Positions 50,202-58,826 of a DNA stretch of 64,000 nucleotides are shown here, piece after piece. The notes beneath the pieces are model-generated. The model had not been told where the DNA came from and made no database searches. It saw nothing but the letters and a program-made list of their open reading frames with translations. How positions within the stretch are numbered: position 1 is the first letter of the stretch; every line of letters begins with the position of its first letter. Origin of the DNA: Methylobacterium sp. J-070 (GTDB lineage Bacteria; Pseudomonadota; Alphaproteobacteria; Rhizobiales; Beijerinckiaceae); assembly GCF_022829385.1 (NCBI RefSeq), contig NZ_JAKSXX010000290.1, positions 62,001-126,000 on the forward strand. Direction: 5' to 3'. The position numbers and the translations under genes were made by a program.

Positions 50202-52277
50202 TCACCGCTTGTGCTTGGCCACCTGCGCCCTGGCGGCCTCCAGGACCTTCTCGGGGGTGAAGCCGAACTTGGTCTGCAGGTCCTTGATCGGCGCCGAAGC
50301 CCCGAACGTGTTCATCCCGATGATCGCCCCCTCGGTGCCCGCGTAGCGGTCCCAGCCGATCACGCTGCCCTGCTCCACGGCGACCCGCGCCTTGATGGCG
50401 GGCGGCAGCACCGAGTCGCGGTAGGCCGCGTCCTGGCGCTCGAACAGCTCCCAGGACGGCATCGACACCACCCGGGCGTTCACGCCGTCGGCCTTCAGTG
50501 CCTCGTAGGCGCCAACGCAGAGCTGCACCTCGGACCCGGAGGCCAGCAGGATGACGTCGGGGGTGCCGTCGCCGTCGGCCAGTACGTAGCCGCCCTTGGC
50601 GGTTCCCGAGGCCGCGCCGTACCGGGTGCGGTCGAGGGTCGGCAGGGGCTGGCGCGAGAGGGCGAGCACCGCCGGCTGGTCCTTCAACGAGAAGATCACC
50701 CGGTAGGCCTCGGCGACCTCGTTGGCGTCGGCGGGCCGCAGGGTGACGAGACCCGGGATGCAGCGCAGCGACAGCAGCTGCTCCACCGGCTGGTGGGTCG
50801 GCCCGTCCTCGCCCACGCCGATCGAATCGTGCGTGAAGATGTGGAAGATCGGCAGTTCCATCAGCGAGGCCAGGCGGATCGGCGGGCGCATGTAGTCGGC
50901 GAACACCAGGAAGGTGGCGCCGTAGGCGCGCAAGCCGCTGAGCCCGAGGCCGTTGACGATCGAGCCCATGGCGTGCTCGCGCACGCCGAAATGCAGGTTG
51001 CGGCCGCCGGGCGAGAACGGCCCGAACGAGCCCGCGCCCTCGAAGGTCAGGTTCGACTTGTTGGACGGCGCCAGATCGGCCGAGCCGCCGAGCAGGAACG
51101 GCACGTGCTGCGCGATGGCGTTCAGCACCTTGCCGGAGGATTCGCGCGTGGCGATGCCCTTGGCGTCGGGTTCGAACACCGGGATGTCCCGGTCCCAACC
51201 GTCCGGCAGGCGGCCTTCCAGCAGGGCGTCGAGATCCTCGGCATGATCGGCATCGGCCGCCTTGGCCTTGGACAGCATGCCCTGCCACGCGTCGTAGAGG
51301 CCGGCGCCGCGCTTGCCGATCCCGTTCCGGAAATTCTCCTGGACGCCGTCCGGCACGAGGAACTGGGCGTCCTCCGGCCAGCCATAGGCACGCTTGGCAC
51401 CCTTCACCTCGTCCTCGCCCAGCGGGTCGGAATGGGCCTTGGACGTGCCCTGCTTCTTCGGCGCCCCGTAGCCGATCACCGACTTGACGATGATCAGCGT
51501 CGGCCGGTCGCCGGTGGCCAGGAACGTCTCGATCGACCCGGAGAGCGCATGCACGTCGTTGGCGTCGGCGACGCGCAGCACCTGCCAGCCATAGGCCAGG
51601 AACCGGGTTGCCACCTCCTCACCGAAGGCGAGTTCGGTATGGCCCTCGATGGTGACGGTGTTGTCGTCGTAGATCCAGCAGAGGTTGGCGAGCCGCAGGT
51701 GGCCGGCGAGGGAGGCCGCCTCGGAGGCGACGCCCTCCATCAGGTCGCCGTCCGAGCAGACCGCGTAGACGTTGTAGTCGAACAGCGGCAGGTTCGGCCG
51801 GTTGAGGTGCTCGCCGAGGAAGCGGCTGCCCATGGCCATGCCGACCGAGTTGGCGACACCCTGGCCCAGCGGGCCGGTGGTGGTCTCGACGCCGGTGGTG
51901 AAGTGATATTCCGGGTGGCCGGGGGTGCGGCTGTCGAGCTGGCGGAACTTCTTGATGTCCTCCAGCGACACCGCCGGCGTATTGCCGCCGTCGCTCTGGG
52001 CGACGCCCGCGAGATGCAGCAGCCCGTAGAGCAGCATCGAGGCATGGCCGCAGGACAGCACGAACCGGTCGCGGTTCGGCCAGTGCGGATGCGCCGGATC
52101 GTAGCGGAGATAATGGTTCCACAAAGTATAGGCGACCGGCGCCAGGGCCATGGGCGCGCCGGCATGACCGGAATTCGCCTTCTGCACCGCGTCGATCGCG
52201 AGCGTCCGGATCGTGTTGATGCTGAGCGTATCGATCTCAGCGAGGGCCGCCTTGGCGGGTGTGTCAGCGCCGCTCAT
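50202..52277 (-). CDS. tkt: Transketolase
   Basis: A thiamine-diphosphate enzyme of the pentose phosphate pathway and, in methylotrophs, potentially of formaldehyde-related carbon rearrangement, 691 residues. Marks: VQKANSGHAGAPMALAPVAY, FVLSCGHASMLLYGLLHLAG, GPLGQGVANSVGMAMGSRFL, YAVCSDGDLMEGVASEAASL (TPP-binding GDG...), FVFADYMRPPIRLASLMELP-like middle and THDSIGVGEDGPTHQPVEQL in the pyrimidine domain. The start overlaps the stop of the upstream GH15 gene by four bases. Confidence 0.97.
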   Translation of the reverse strand: MSGADTPAKAALAEIDTLSINTIRTLAIDAVQKANSGHAGAPMALAPVAYTLWNHYLRYDPAHPHWPNRDRFVLSCGHASMLLYGLLHLAGVAQSDGGNTPAVSLEDIKKFRQLDSRTPGHPEYHFTTGVETTTGPLGQGVANSVGMAMGSRFLGEHLNRPNLPLFDYNVYAVCSDGDLMEGVASEAASLAGHLRLANLCWIYDDNTVTIEGHTELAFGEEVATRFLAYGWQVLRVADANDVHALSGSIETFLATGDRPTLIIVKSVIGYGAPKKQGTSKAHSDPLGEDEVKGAKRAYGWPEDAQFLVPDGVQENFRNGIGKRGAGLYDAWQGMLSKAKAADADHAEDLDALLEGRLPDGWDRDIPVFEPDAKGIATRESSGKVLNAIAQHVPFLLGGSADLAPSNKSNLTFEGAGSFGPFSPGGRNLHFGVREHAMGSIVNGLGLSGLRAYGATFLVFADYMRPPIRLASLMELPIFHIFTHDSIGVGEDGPTHQPVEQLLSLRCIPGLVTLRPADANEVAEAYRVIFSLKDQPAVLALSRQPLPTLDRTRYGAASGTAKGGYVLADGDGTPDVILLASGSEVQLCVGAYEALKADGVNARVVSMPSWELFERQDAAYRDSVLPPAIKARVAVEQGSVIGWDRYAGTEGAIIGMNTFGASAPIKDLQTKFGFTPEKVLEAARAQVAKHKR

Positions 52278-54163
52278 GATGTCGTGTCTTCCAGTTCGCC
52301 TCGCGCGGTCCGCTTCGCGGCTTCGCGCTGCCGCAGGACGGCGGGAGGGGCTCCGTTGGCCTTACCACCCTGCCGGTCCGCCGGCCCTTCGCGACGCGTA
52401 TAGCTGAGCAGCGTGTTGACGAGGGCGACGTGAGTGAACGCCTGCGGGAAGTTACCCACAAGACGCTTGGCTTGCACGTCGTATTCCTCGCTGACGAGGC
52501 CCAGATCCGTGCAGATGCCGAGGAGCCGGTTGATGATGGCGTGCGCCTCGTCCCGGCGGCCGAGCCCGATCAGGTTGTCGACGTACCAGAACGTGCAGGG
52601 CAGGAACGCGCCCTCGCTGCCCGTCAGCCCATCGGTGGTCTGCCCTTGCGTCTCGTAGCGGAGGATGAAGCCGTCGCGCATCAGTCCCTTGCCGATCGCC
52701 TCGACCGTGCCGACCACCCGGGGATCGTCCTGCGGCAGGAAGCCGGTATGGGCGATGAGCAGCAGGCTCGCATCGAGTGCCTTCGATCCGTAGGATTGGA
52801 CGAAGCTGTTGAGGGCCGGGTCGAAACCGTTCGCGCAGACCTCGGCGTGGATCTCGTCTTTGACAGCGCGCCAGCGCTTGGCCTGTTCCTCGGTGGCGCC
52901 GGATTCGTGCATCTCATGCATGCGCAGCGCCCGGTCGAACGCCACCCAGGCCATCACCTTCGAGTGGGTGAAGTGGCGCCGACCGCCGCGCACCTCCCAG
53001 ATCCCCTCGTCGGGCTCGCGCCAGGCCCGCTCGAGGTGACCGAGGATCGCCAGCCCGACGCGCAGCCCGTCCTTGCTCACCGGCAGGCCGCGGGCATGGG
53101 CCTGGTAGAGCGCGTCGAACAATTCGCCGTAGACGTCGAGCTGGAACTGGCTGGCGGCGGCGTTGCCGATCCGCACGGGCTTCGAGTTCTCGTAGCCGGG
53201 CAGCCATTCGAGCTCGATCTCCGGCAGCAGCCGCTCGCCGCCGATCCCGTAGAGGATGTGGGCCTGCTCCGGATTGCCCGCGACCGCCCGCAGCAGCCAG
53301 CCGAGCCAGTCGCGCGCCTCGTCGACATAGCCGGCATCCATCAGGGCGATCAGCGTCAGCGTCGAGTCGCGCAGCCAGCAGAACCGATAGTCCCAGTTGC
53401 GCTCGCCCCCCAGCCCCTCGGGCAGGGAGGCGGTCGGCGCCGCCACGATGCCGCCGGTGGGCTCGTAGATCAGCGCCTTGAGCGTCAACAGGGAGCGCTG
53501 GAGCATCGCGTCCCAGCTGGTCCCGCCGGCGCAGCGGCTCGACCAGGCGCGCCAGCTCCGATCCGTGGCGTCGAGCGCCTTGCGGGGTTCTATCGCCACG
53601 GGATCGTCCTCGTGAGAGGCGCCGTAGCTCAGGACGAAGCGGTGCTTCTCCCCGGCGTGCACGGTGAACGTCGCCACCGTGGTCTGCGTGTCCGACCCCT
53701 TGAGATGGACGTCGGTGCGCAGCACCACCTTGTGCGGACCCGAGACCGCGCGCAGGTCGCCGAGCTCGGACCGGGATACCCACGGCACGGCCGATCCGTA
53801 ATCGAACCGCACGGCCATCTCCATCCGCATGGCGACGCGGCCGTGCACCCCCTCCACGAGACGGACCAGATGCGATCCGTCGCCGATCGGCATGAAGTCC
53901 GTGACGAGGACCTCACCCTGGCGGGTGATGTGTCGCGACTCCAGCACGAGGCTGCCGGGCCGGTAGGACCAGCGCGTCTCGACGTTCTCCGCCTCGGGGA
54001 AGATCTTCCAGAACCCGTGCGCGTCGGTCCCGAGAAGGCCGGCGAACAGGGCCGCCGCGTCGAAGCGCGGCCAGCACAGCCAGTCGACGCTGCCCTGCCG
54101 GCTGATCAGCGCGGCGCTGCGGCAATCGCCGACGAGTGCGTAATCCTCGATGCGTGCAGCCAT
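52274..54163 (-). CDS. Glycoside hydrolase family 15 protein (glucoamylase/trehalase-like)
   Basis: 629 residues from MAARIEDYALVGDCRSAALI. The N-terminal beta-sandwich domain (GSVDWLCWPRFDAAALFAGL) precedes the (alpha/alpha)6 barrel with AAPTASLPEGLGGERNWDYR, RFCWLRDSTLTLIALMDAGY and WREPDEGIWEVRGGRRHFTH, which carries the general acid Glu. A later LTGSEGAFLPCTFWYVDNLI includes the second catalytic Glu. Bacterial members hydrolyse trehalose or alpha-glucans. No signal peptide, so intracellular. As first gene of the operon it would feed glucose released from a storage sugar into tkt, tal-pgi, gnd and pgl. An upstream ATG adds 17 Arg-rich residues and is not favoured. Confidence 0.93.
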   Translation of the reverse strand: MAARIEDYALVGDCRSAALISRQGSVDWLCWPRFDAAALFAGLLGTDAHGFWKIFPEAENVETRWSYRPGSLVLESRHITRQGEVLVTDFMPIGDGSHLVRLVEGVHGRVAMRMEMAVRFDYGSAVPWVSRSELGDLRAVSGPHKVVLRTDVHLKGSDTQTTVATFTVHAGEKHRFVLSYGASHEDDPVAIEPRKALDATDRSWRAWSSRCAGGTSWDAMLQRSLLTLKALIYEPTGGIVAAPTASLPEGLGGERNWDYRFCWLRDSTLTLIALMDAGYVDEARDWLGWLLRAVAGNPEQAHILYGIGGERLLPEIELEWLPGYENSKPVRIGNAAASQFQLDVYGELFDALYQAHARGLPVSKDGLRVGLAILGHLERAWREPDEGIWEVRGGRRHFTHSKVMAWVAFDRALRMHEMHESGATEEQAKRWRAVKDEIHAEVCANGFDPALNSFVQSYGSKALDASLLLIAHTGFLPQDDPRVVGTVEAIGKGLMRDGFILRYETQGQTTDGLTGSEGAFLPCTFWYVDNLIGLGRRDEAHAIINRLLGICTDLGLVSEEYDVQAKRLVGNFPQAFTHVALVNTLLSYTRREGPADRQGGKANGAPPAVLRQREAAKRTARGELEDTTS

Positions 54164-54343
54164 CCGGCGCCGGCTCCGGTCGGCGGCCGGTTCGGACCGT
54201 CCGCTGCAACGCACCTAGGACGGCGGATCGAGAGTTCCAGACCATCACCCAAGCGGAGGCCGATCAACTCCGGAACCGGACACGGCATCATAGGGGATCT
54301 TGCGCTGCGTGAACCGGGCGGTCCCGGACGTGCGGCACGGCCG

Positions 54344-54961
54344 TCAGCGCAGGCAGTCGGCCACCGCCAGAACCACCGACCCCCGGACCGCCGTCGCACC
54401 GGTGCGCACGAGGTTGGCCGCATCCCCGACGGCCCGGACAGCGGGCGCCAGGGTCTCCGCCACCGTGTCGGTAAAGGGCAGTGCCTGGCGGGGGATGATT
54501 TGGTCGTCAGCAGGCTCGGACGCCTCCGCGTGGGCTGCGGCCAACGGATCCGTCACCCGCTGCGGCACCTCCGGGCAGCGGCGCCCGGGGCAGGCGCGTC
54601 GGCTCGCGGCGGCGAAGTGGGGCAGCGGCCGCGCCGGCGCCGCCATGCGGACGGGTGCGGCGACGGGCTTCACCGCCGGCGCTTCGAGGGGATAGGCCTC
54701 CGCGAAGGCGAGCGAGGCCGGGAGACGGCCGGGTTGGGAAACGAGCGCAGCCGCAGGTGCGAAGTAGGTGGGGGACGGCGCCGACAGCGGGTCCACCGGC
54801 CCGACGCTCTCCGTCAGGGATGCCGGCAGGACCGGCCTGGAGGACGGGCAGTAGAGCGAGGCCATGCCCAGGATCGCCACCACGACGAGCGTCGGCAGGA
54901 ACGGCATCGAGACGCGGCCGGTCGCGGCGTCCGTGAGGGCGGGCTGATCTGGCCTGCGCAT
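54344..54961 (-). CDS. Hypothetical membrane-anchored Pro/Ala-rich protein
   Basis: 205 residues from MRRPDQPALTDAATGRVSMP. One transmembrane segment, LPTLVVVAILGMASLYC (about residues 22-38), anchors a Pro/Ala-rich, probably extended periplasmic region. This region has a Cys pair (RRACPGRRCPEV) and a C-terminal helix (VAETLAPAVRAVGDAANLVR). The final Cys (ADCLR) is a third. I recognise no family. Longer frames extend towards nasT but are Arg-rich and implausible. The gene is divergent from nasT. Confidence 0.65.
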   Translation of the reverse strand: MRRPDQPALTDAATGRVSMPFLPTLVVVAILGMASLYCPSSRPVLPASLTESVGPVDPLSAPSPTYFAPAAALVSQPGRLPASLAFAEAYPLEAPAVKPVAAPVRMAAPARPLPHFAAASRRACPGRRCPEVPQRVTDPLAAAHAEASEPADDQIIPRQALPFTDTVAETLAPAVRAVGDAANLVRTGATAVRGSVVLAVADCLR

Positions 54962-55205
54962 CCGAATCACCGATCTCCGTGACCGCCTCAACACATTCAA
55001 GATGCGGCCAGCATTGCGGCGGAAGCTGGACCGTTTGCTTTCGCGGTGATGTCTGAGGCGCGTTCCGGTGCGGGCCGGGATGCCGGACGGGCTCCGGCCG
55101 CGCGGGCTTCCCGGCGGCGCCCGCCGGAGGGCATATACCTTGCTTGGCTCGAGACGCCCGAACCGCGGCGCCTCTCCGCGATGACCCGCCCCGAACCGGG
55201 CTCCG

Positions 55206-55793
55206 ATGACCGAAACGAACCTGACCGTCGCCGTGATCGATCCGAGCCGCGCCCGAGCGGCGATCCTGGAGGAGGGGCTGCGCGCGGCCGGCGTCGGCCG
55301 CGTCGTGATCATGCCGGACACGGCCGACCTGACGGAACGCGTGAACGCCCTGCGGCCGGACGTGATCGTCGTGCATCTGGAGAGCCCCAGCCGGGATATT
55401 CTCGAGCAGATGTCGGGGGTCTCGCGTCAGGTCGAGCGGCCCGTGGCGATGTTCGTCGACCGCTCGGACGCGACCATGATGCAGGCGGCGGTCGATGCCG
55501 GAATCTCAGCCTACGTGGTGGACGGGCTGCGCGCGGAGCGGATCAAGTCGATCCTCGACATCGCGATCCTGCGCTTCAACGCCTTCGCGCGCCTCCAGCG
55601 CGAGCTGTCGGAGGCGCGGGGCGAACTCGCCGACCGGAAGCTGATCGAGCGGGCCAAGGGCATTCTGATGAGCGTGAAGGGCCTGTCGGAGGACGAGGCG
55701 TACAAGCAGCTCCGCCGCAAGGCGATGAACGAGAAGCGCAAGATCGCCGACATCGCCCGGGCCATCGTCACGACCGCGGATCTGCTCGGATGA
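55206..55793 (+). CDS. nasT: ANTAR-domain antitermination regulator NasT
   Basis: 195 residues. The N-terminal receiver-like domain (VAVIDPSRARAAILEEGLRA, DVIVVHLESPSRDILEQM) is a pseudo-receiver. The C-terminal ANTAR domain is LADRKLIERAKGILMSVKGL, SEDEAYKQLRRKAMNEKRKI and ADIARAIV, which binds paired RNA hairpins and prevents formation of a downstream terminator. NasS sequesters NasT when nitrate and nitrite are absent. The likely RNA target lies about 1.6 kb downstream, in front of the FAD oxidoreductase gene. It overlaps nasS by four bases. Confidence 0.95.
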   Translation: MTETNLTVAVIDPSRARAAILEEGLRAAGVGRVVIMPDTADLTERVNALRPDVIVVHLESPSRDILEQMSGVSRQVERPVAMFVDRSDATMMQAAVDAGISAYVVDGLRAERIKSILDIAILRFNAFARLQRELSEARGELADRKLIERAKGILMSVKGLSEDEAYKQLRRKAMNEKRKIADIARAIVTTADLLG

Positions 55794-56779
55794 GGCTACG
55801 GCTCGGCTACGTCCCGCTCTGCGACGCCGCACCCCTGATCGCCGCGCACGAACTCGGCTTCGCCCGGACCGAAGGGCTCGACCTCGATCTGACCGCCGAG
55901 CCGTCCTGGGCGACGCTGCGCGACCGGCTGGCGCTGGGCCACCTCGACGGCGCCCACATGCTGGCCCCCCTGGCGATGGCCAGCCGGCTCGCCCTGTCGG
56001 GGCCGCCCTCCGACCTGATCGTGCCGCTCCAGCTGAGCGTCAACGGCAACGCCATCACCCTGTCGCGCGGCCTGTGGGACGAGATGCAGCCGGGCGGCAC
56101 CGGTCTGGCGGACATCGCCCGCGCCTTCGCGCGGGTGGCGGCGGCCCGTCGTGACGCGGGCCGGCCCCTGACGCTCGGCACCGTCCATCCGTTCTCCTGC
56201 CACACCTACCAGCTGCGGCTGTTCGCCGAGGCCGGCGAACTCGAACCCGCCGCGATCCGCACCGTGGTGGTCCCGCCCCAGTACAGCCTCGAGACACTCG
56301 CCCGCGGCCTCGTCGACGGCTTCTGTGCGGGCGCCCCGTGGAACGCGGTGGCGGCGGCGGCAGGCCACGGCCGCATCGCGGTGCTCGGCAGTACGCTGGC
56401 GCCGGACGCGCCCGAGAAGGTGCTGGCGGTCTCGGAGCGGCTCGACGATGCCCTGCTGCCGCTCGTCCGGGCCGTGGCGCGGGCCGGACGCTGGTGCGCG
56501 GATCCGGACAACCGGACGGAGCTGATCCAGCGCCTCGCCCGCCGGAGCTACCTCGATCTTGACGCGAACATCCTCGCCGCGGCGATCCCGAGCGAAGCGA
56601 CCGCGGACATGCCCGCGGGCGAGCGCCTCCGCTTCGGCGCCCCGATCGAGGAACCCAGCCTGGAGCACGCCCGCTGGATCGCGCAGGAGATGCGGCGGTC
56701 CGGGCAGGGCGTGCGGCCGAGCGACGTCGAGACCGTCTACAGGCCCGATATCTACCGGGCCGCCGCCGCCGACCTGTGA
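55790..56779 (+). CDS. nasS: Nitrate/nitrite-sensing regulator NasS
   Basis: 329 residues, a cytoplasmic relative of the NrtA/CmpA periplasmic nitrate-binding proteins without signal peptide. Marks: LRLGYVPLCDAAPLIAAHEL, ALGHLDGAHMLAPLAMASRL, HPFSCHTYQLRLFAEAGELE and RGLVDGFCAGAPWNAVAAAA. It holds NasT inactive and releases it on binding nitrate or nitrite. The ATG overlaps the nasT stop (ATGA). A hairpin with T run spans its end and may separate nasTS from the following region. Confidence 0.95.
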   Translation: MRLRLGYVPLCDAAPLIAAHELGFARTEGLDLDLTAEPSWATLRDRLALGHLDGAHMLAPLAMASRLALSGPPSDLIVPLQLSVNGNAITLSRGLWDEMQPGGTGLADIARAFARVAAARRDAGRPLTLGTVHPFSCHTYQLRLFAEAGELEPAAIRTVVVPPQYSLETLARGLVDGFCAGAPWNAVAAAAGHGRIAVLGSTLAPDAPEKVLAVSERLDDALLPLVRAVARAGRWCADPDNRTELIQRLARRSYLDLDANILAAAIPSEATADMPAGERLRFGAPIEEPSLEHARWIAQEMRRSGQGVRPSDVETVYRPDIYRAAAADL

Positions 56780-56802
56780 GGCGGCCGACAGGCGGCGGTT
56801 TT
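56763..56802 (+). terminator. Possible terminator at the end of nasS
   Basis: CCGCCGC...CTGT pairs with ACAG-GCGGCGG across the nasS stop codon, with a 4-base bulge in the 5' arm, and is followed by TTTT. It would end the nasTS transcript upstream of the separately controlled nitrate operon. Confidence 0.45.
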
Positions 56803-56924
56803 CGTCACCTGCACAGGCCGTCAGGCGCTTCGACCCCGGAACGCCGCGCGGTCTCGCTCGTTGTGACTTCGCCATGCCCGGATGCCGCAGACTCGATACT
56901 GGCTCGTTGACGTCGCATCCGCGC

Positions 56925-57086
56925 ATGCGGGTCGAGCTTCGACGGTATGTGTGCAGAGGGGGCAGGGTGCCCCGCGCCTGCAACGACAACCGCCGACCCG
57001 GCGCAGGCCGCGCCTGGCATTGGGTCCTGGTTGTCGGCGCCCTGCCGACGCTGGGTCTGCTCGCCGCCCTGTCCTCCCTGATCTGA
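56925..57086 (+). CDS. 53-residue single-pass membrane protein
   Basis: MRVELRRYVCRGGRVPRACN continues DNRRPGAGRAW, then one transmembrane helix HWVLVVGALPTLGLLAALSS ending LI. The basic N-terminus with two Cys should face the cytoplasm. No clear ribosome binding site. The ACNDNRRP segment recurs in small Hyphomicrobiales proteins that I have seen annotated as hypothetical, which is why I keep it. Function unknown. It sits in the 753-base space between nasS and the nitrate operon; the remaining sequence holds the promoter and leader listed next. Confidence 0.45.
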   Translation: MRVELRRYVCRGGRVPRACNDNRRPGAGRAWHWVLVVGALPTLGLLAALSSLI

Positions 57087-57355
57087 GCCGCCGCGCGCGA
57101 CGCACGGTGTTGCGTGGGTCGCGCTGTGGCGCCCCCGGCGCCTCCCTGTGCGCCGCCGATCCCGTTGGCGCCGCACCGGCCTGTTGCCCGACACGGCTGA
57201 GATGCCCCTGGCGCGCGCCGCCTCGACATCTGCTGAATTGACCACCGATCGCCTCATTTTTGTGCAGCGCACAGGGCGCGGCAGCGCAGCAGGCAGGTCT
57301 TTCGGCCGTCTGATTTCCTCGATTTGAAGCAATGGGTTAGCGCCGGCCCGCCGGA

Positions 57356-57372
57356 TTGGCACGGAACCTGCT
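57356..57372 (+). promoter_or_regulatory. Sigma-54 promoter of the nitrate assimilation operon
   Basis: TTGGCACGGAACCTGCT matches the sigma-54 consensus YTGGCACGRNNNTTGCW at 16 of 17 positions, with the invariant GG and GC correctly spaced. Transcription should start near 57383. About 115 bases upstream is a dyad, TGTGCAGCGCACA (57261-57273), placed where an enhancer-binding protein such as NtrC would act, though it is not a textbook NtrC site. Confidence 0.75.
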
Positions 57373-57382
57373 CCGAGCTACG

Positions 57383-57479
57383 CGTCCGTCAACGGCGACG
57401 GACAGCACCGTCAGCGAGGCCGCTGATCCGGTCCTCCTGAGGCTGAAGCCCGCTGGGAGACGACCGGCAGCGGCTTTTT
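57383..57479 (+). ncRNA. NasT-responsive (ANTAR) leader RNA with terminator
   Basis: From the predicted start, hairpin 1 is GTCCGTC, loop AACGGC, GACGGAC (57384-57403): a perfect 7-base stem with a 6-base loop having A at position 1 and G at position 4, the rule for ANTAR targets. Hairpin 2 (57407-57432) has arms ACCG-TCAGCG and CGCTGA-CGGT with a 2-base bulge; its loop is shorter than canonical. A terminator follows (AAGCC-GCTG and CAGCGGCTT plus T run, 57446-57479). GCCGCTG at 57419-57425 in hairpin 2 can also pair with CAGCGGC of the terminator, so the folds can compete. Confidence 0.65.
57446..57479 (+). terminator. Intrinsic terminator in the nitrate operon leader
   Basis: A 9-base stem with one bulged C (57451) and a 12-base loop ends in TTTTT. 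It lies 54 bases before the first start codon of the operon, so transcription must read through it for expression. Confidence 0.75.
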
Positions 57480-57532
57480 CGTGGGCGGTCCGCCAACGAT
57501 CCTGCAATCGAGGTTCCAGACGCGATCGAGTG

Positions 57533-58816
57533 ATGGCGACATTGCCTATCGACACCCCCGCCCATGAGACCCGCGTGCACGATGCGCGCGCCGAAACCGG
57601 CCTCCCACGCGAGCGACTCGTCGTCGTCGGCAACGGCATGGCCTCCCTGCGCTTTCTGGAGCGGCTGACCGAGGGCTCCCCCGGCCGCTTCGACGTGACC
57701 TGCGTGGGTGCCGAGCCCCGGGCCGCCTATAATCGCGTCCTGCTCTCCTCCCTGCTCGGCGGCGAGGTCGATGAGGCGGCCTGCGAGTTCCGCGGCCTGG
57801 ACTGGTACGAGGCCCATGGCATCCGCCTCATCACCGGCGCGCCGGCCACGCAGATCGACCGGGAGAACAACCTGGTCGTCGTCGGCGAGACGCACGTCCT
57901 CCCCTACGACAAGCTGGTGCTCGCGGTGGGATCGGTTCCGATCCGCCTGCCGAAGCCCGGCATGGACCTGCCGGGGGTCATCACCTTCCGCGACCTGGCC
58001 GACGTCGCGGCGATCCGCCGGGCGGCCGTCCAGCACGCCCGGGCCATCGTCATCGGCGGCGGCCTCCTGGGGCTGGAGGCCGCGGTCGGCCTCGCGCGCC
58101 TCGGGGTCGACACGACGCTGCTCCACGTCATGGACCGGCTTATGGAGCGCCAGCTCGACCATCACGCCGCCGGGCTGGTGCGGCGCGCCATGGAGGCGCG
58201 CGGCGTGCGGGTGATCCTCCAGGCCGACACGGCACGGGTCGAGGGTGACGGCCGGGTCGAGGGCCTCGTCCTGGCGGACGGGACCCGGCTGCCGGCGGAC
58301 CTCGTGGTGATGTCGGTGGGGGTGCGCCCGTCGGTAGCCCTGGCGCAGAGCGCGGGGCTGGACATCGGCCGGGGTATCACGGTCGACGACCGGATGACCA
58401 CCTCGGATCCGCGCATCTTCGCCCTCGGGGAATGCGCCGAGCACCGCGGCCTCGTCTACGGGCTGGTCGAGCCGGCCTACGAGCACGCCGACACGCTGGC
58501 CCGCCACCTCGCCGGCCAATCGGCCGAGTATCGGGGGACGGCCCTGTCCACGAGCCTCAAGGTCTCCGGCCTGCCGGTGTTCTCCGCGGGGATCGTGGAC
58601 ACGCCCGACGACGCCGAGGCGGTCGTCCTGTCCGATCCCGGGGCAGGCCTCTACCGCAAGCTGCTGGTGCGGGAGGGCAGGCTGATCGGCGCCGTGTTCG
58701 TCGGCGACATCGCCGAGCAGGGCGCCTGCAAGGGCCTGATCCGCTCCGGCGCTCCGATCGAGAACGTGGACGACTTGATGTTCGGGCGCGCCGCGCCCGA
58801 GCCGCTGGCCGCTTAG
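57533..58816 (+). CDS. NirB N-terminal-like FAD/NAD(P)H oxidoreductase
   Basis: 427 residues from MATLPIDTPAHETRVHDARA; upstream codons of the same frame lie in the promoter and leader. The FAD-binding motif is ERLVVVGNGMASLRFLERL and the NAD(P)H-binding motif VIGGGLLGLEAAVGLARLG, with VNDRM-type ITVDDRMTTSDPRIFALGEC. It matches only the flavin part of NirB (about the first 400 of over 800 residues), ending before the Fe-S and siroheme domains. The siroheme domain is supplied by the next gene, so this is probably the NAD(P)H-oxidising subunit for nitrite or nitrate reduction. Confidence 0.9.
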   Translation: MATLPIDTPAHETRVHDARAETGLPRERLVVVGNGMASLRFLERLTEGSPGRFDVTCVGAEPRAAYNRVLLSSLLGGEVDEAACEFRGLDWYEAHGIRLITGAPATQIDRENNLVVVGETHVLPYDKLVLAVGSVPIRLPKPGMDLPGVITFRDLADVAAIRRAAVQHARAIVIGGGLLGLEAAVGLARLGVDTTLLHVMDRLMERQLDHHAAGLVRRAMEARGVRVILQADTARVEGDGRVEGLVLADGTRLPADLVVMSVGVRPSVALAQSAGLDIGRGITVDDRMTTSDPRIFALGECAEHRGLVYGLVEPAYEHADTLARHLAGQSAEYRGTALSTSLKVSGLPVFSAGIVDTPDDAEAVVLSDPGAGLYRKLLVREGRLIGAVFVGDIAEQGACKGLIRSGAPIENVDDLMFGRAAPEPLAA

Positions 58817-58826
58817 GGAGGCACGG

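Noticed and set aside
47231..52403. Plus-strand frames of 1009 and 766 residues across tal-pgi and tkt
   Set aside because: Antisense shadows; the minus-strand proteins show complete catalytic motifs.
54962..55321. N-terminal extension of the membrane-anchored hypothetical protein
   Set aside because: Arg/Ser-rich sequence without structure, overlapping the nasT start region on the other strand.
57359..57378. GC-CGGA, ACCTGC, TCCG-GC stem-loop read as the first ANTAR hairpin
   Set aside because: It overlaps the sigma-54 promoter and would lie upstream of the transcription start; its loop lacks G at position 4.
57356..57532. In-frame extension of the FAD oxidoreductase to a start at 57356
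   Set aside because: It would translate the sigma-54 promoter, the ANTAR hairpins and the terminator; the family begins near the ATG at 57533.
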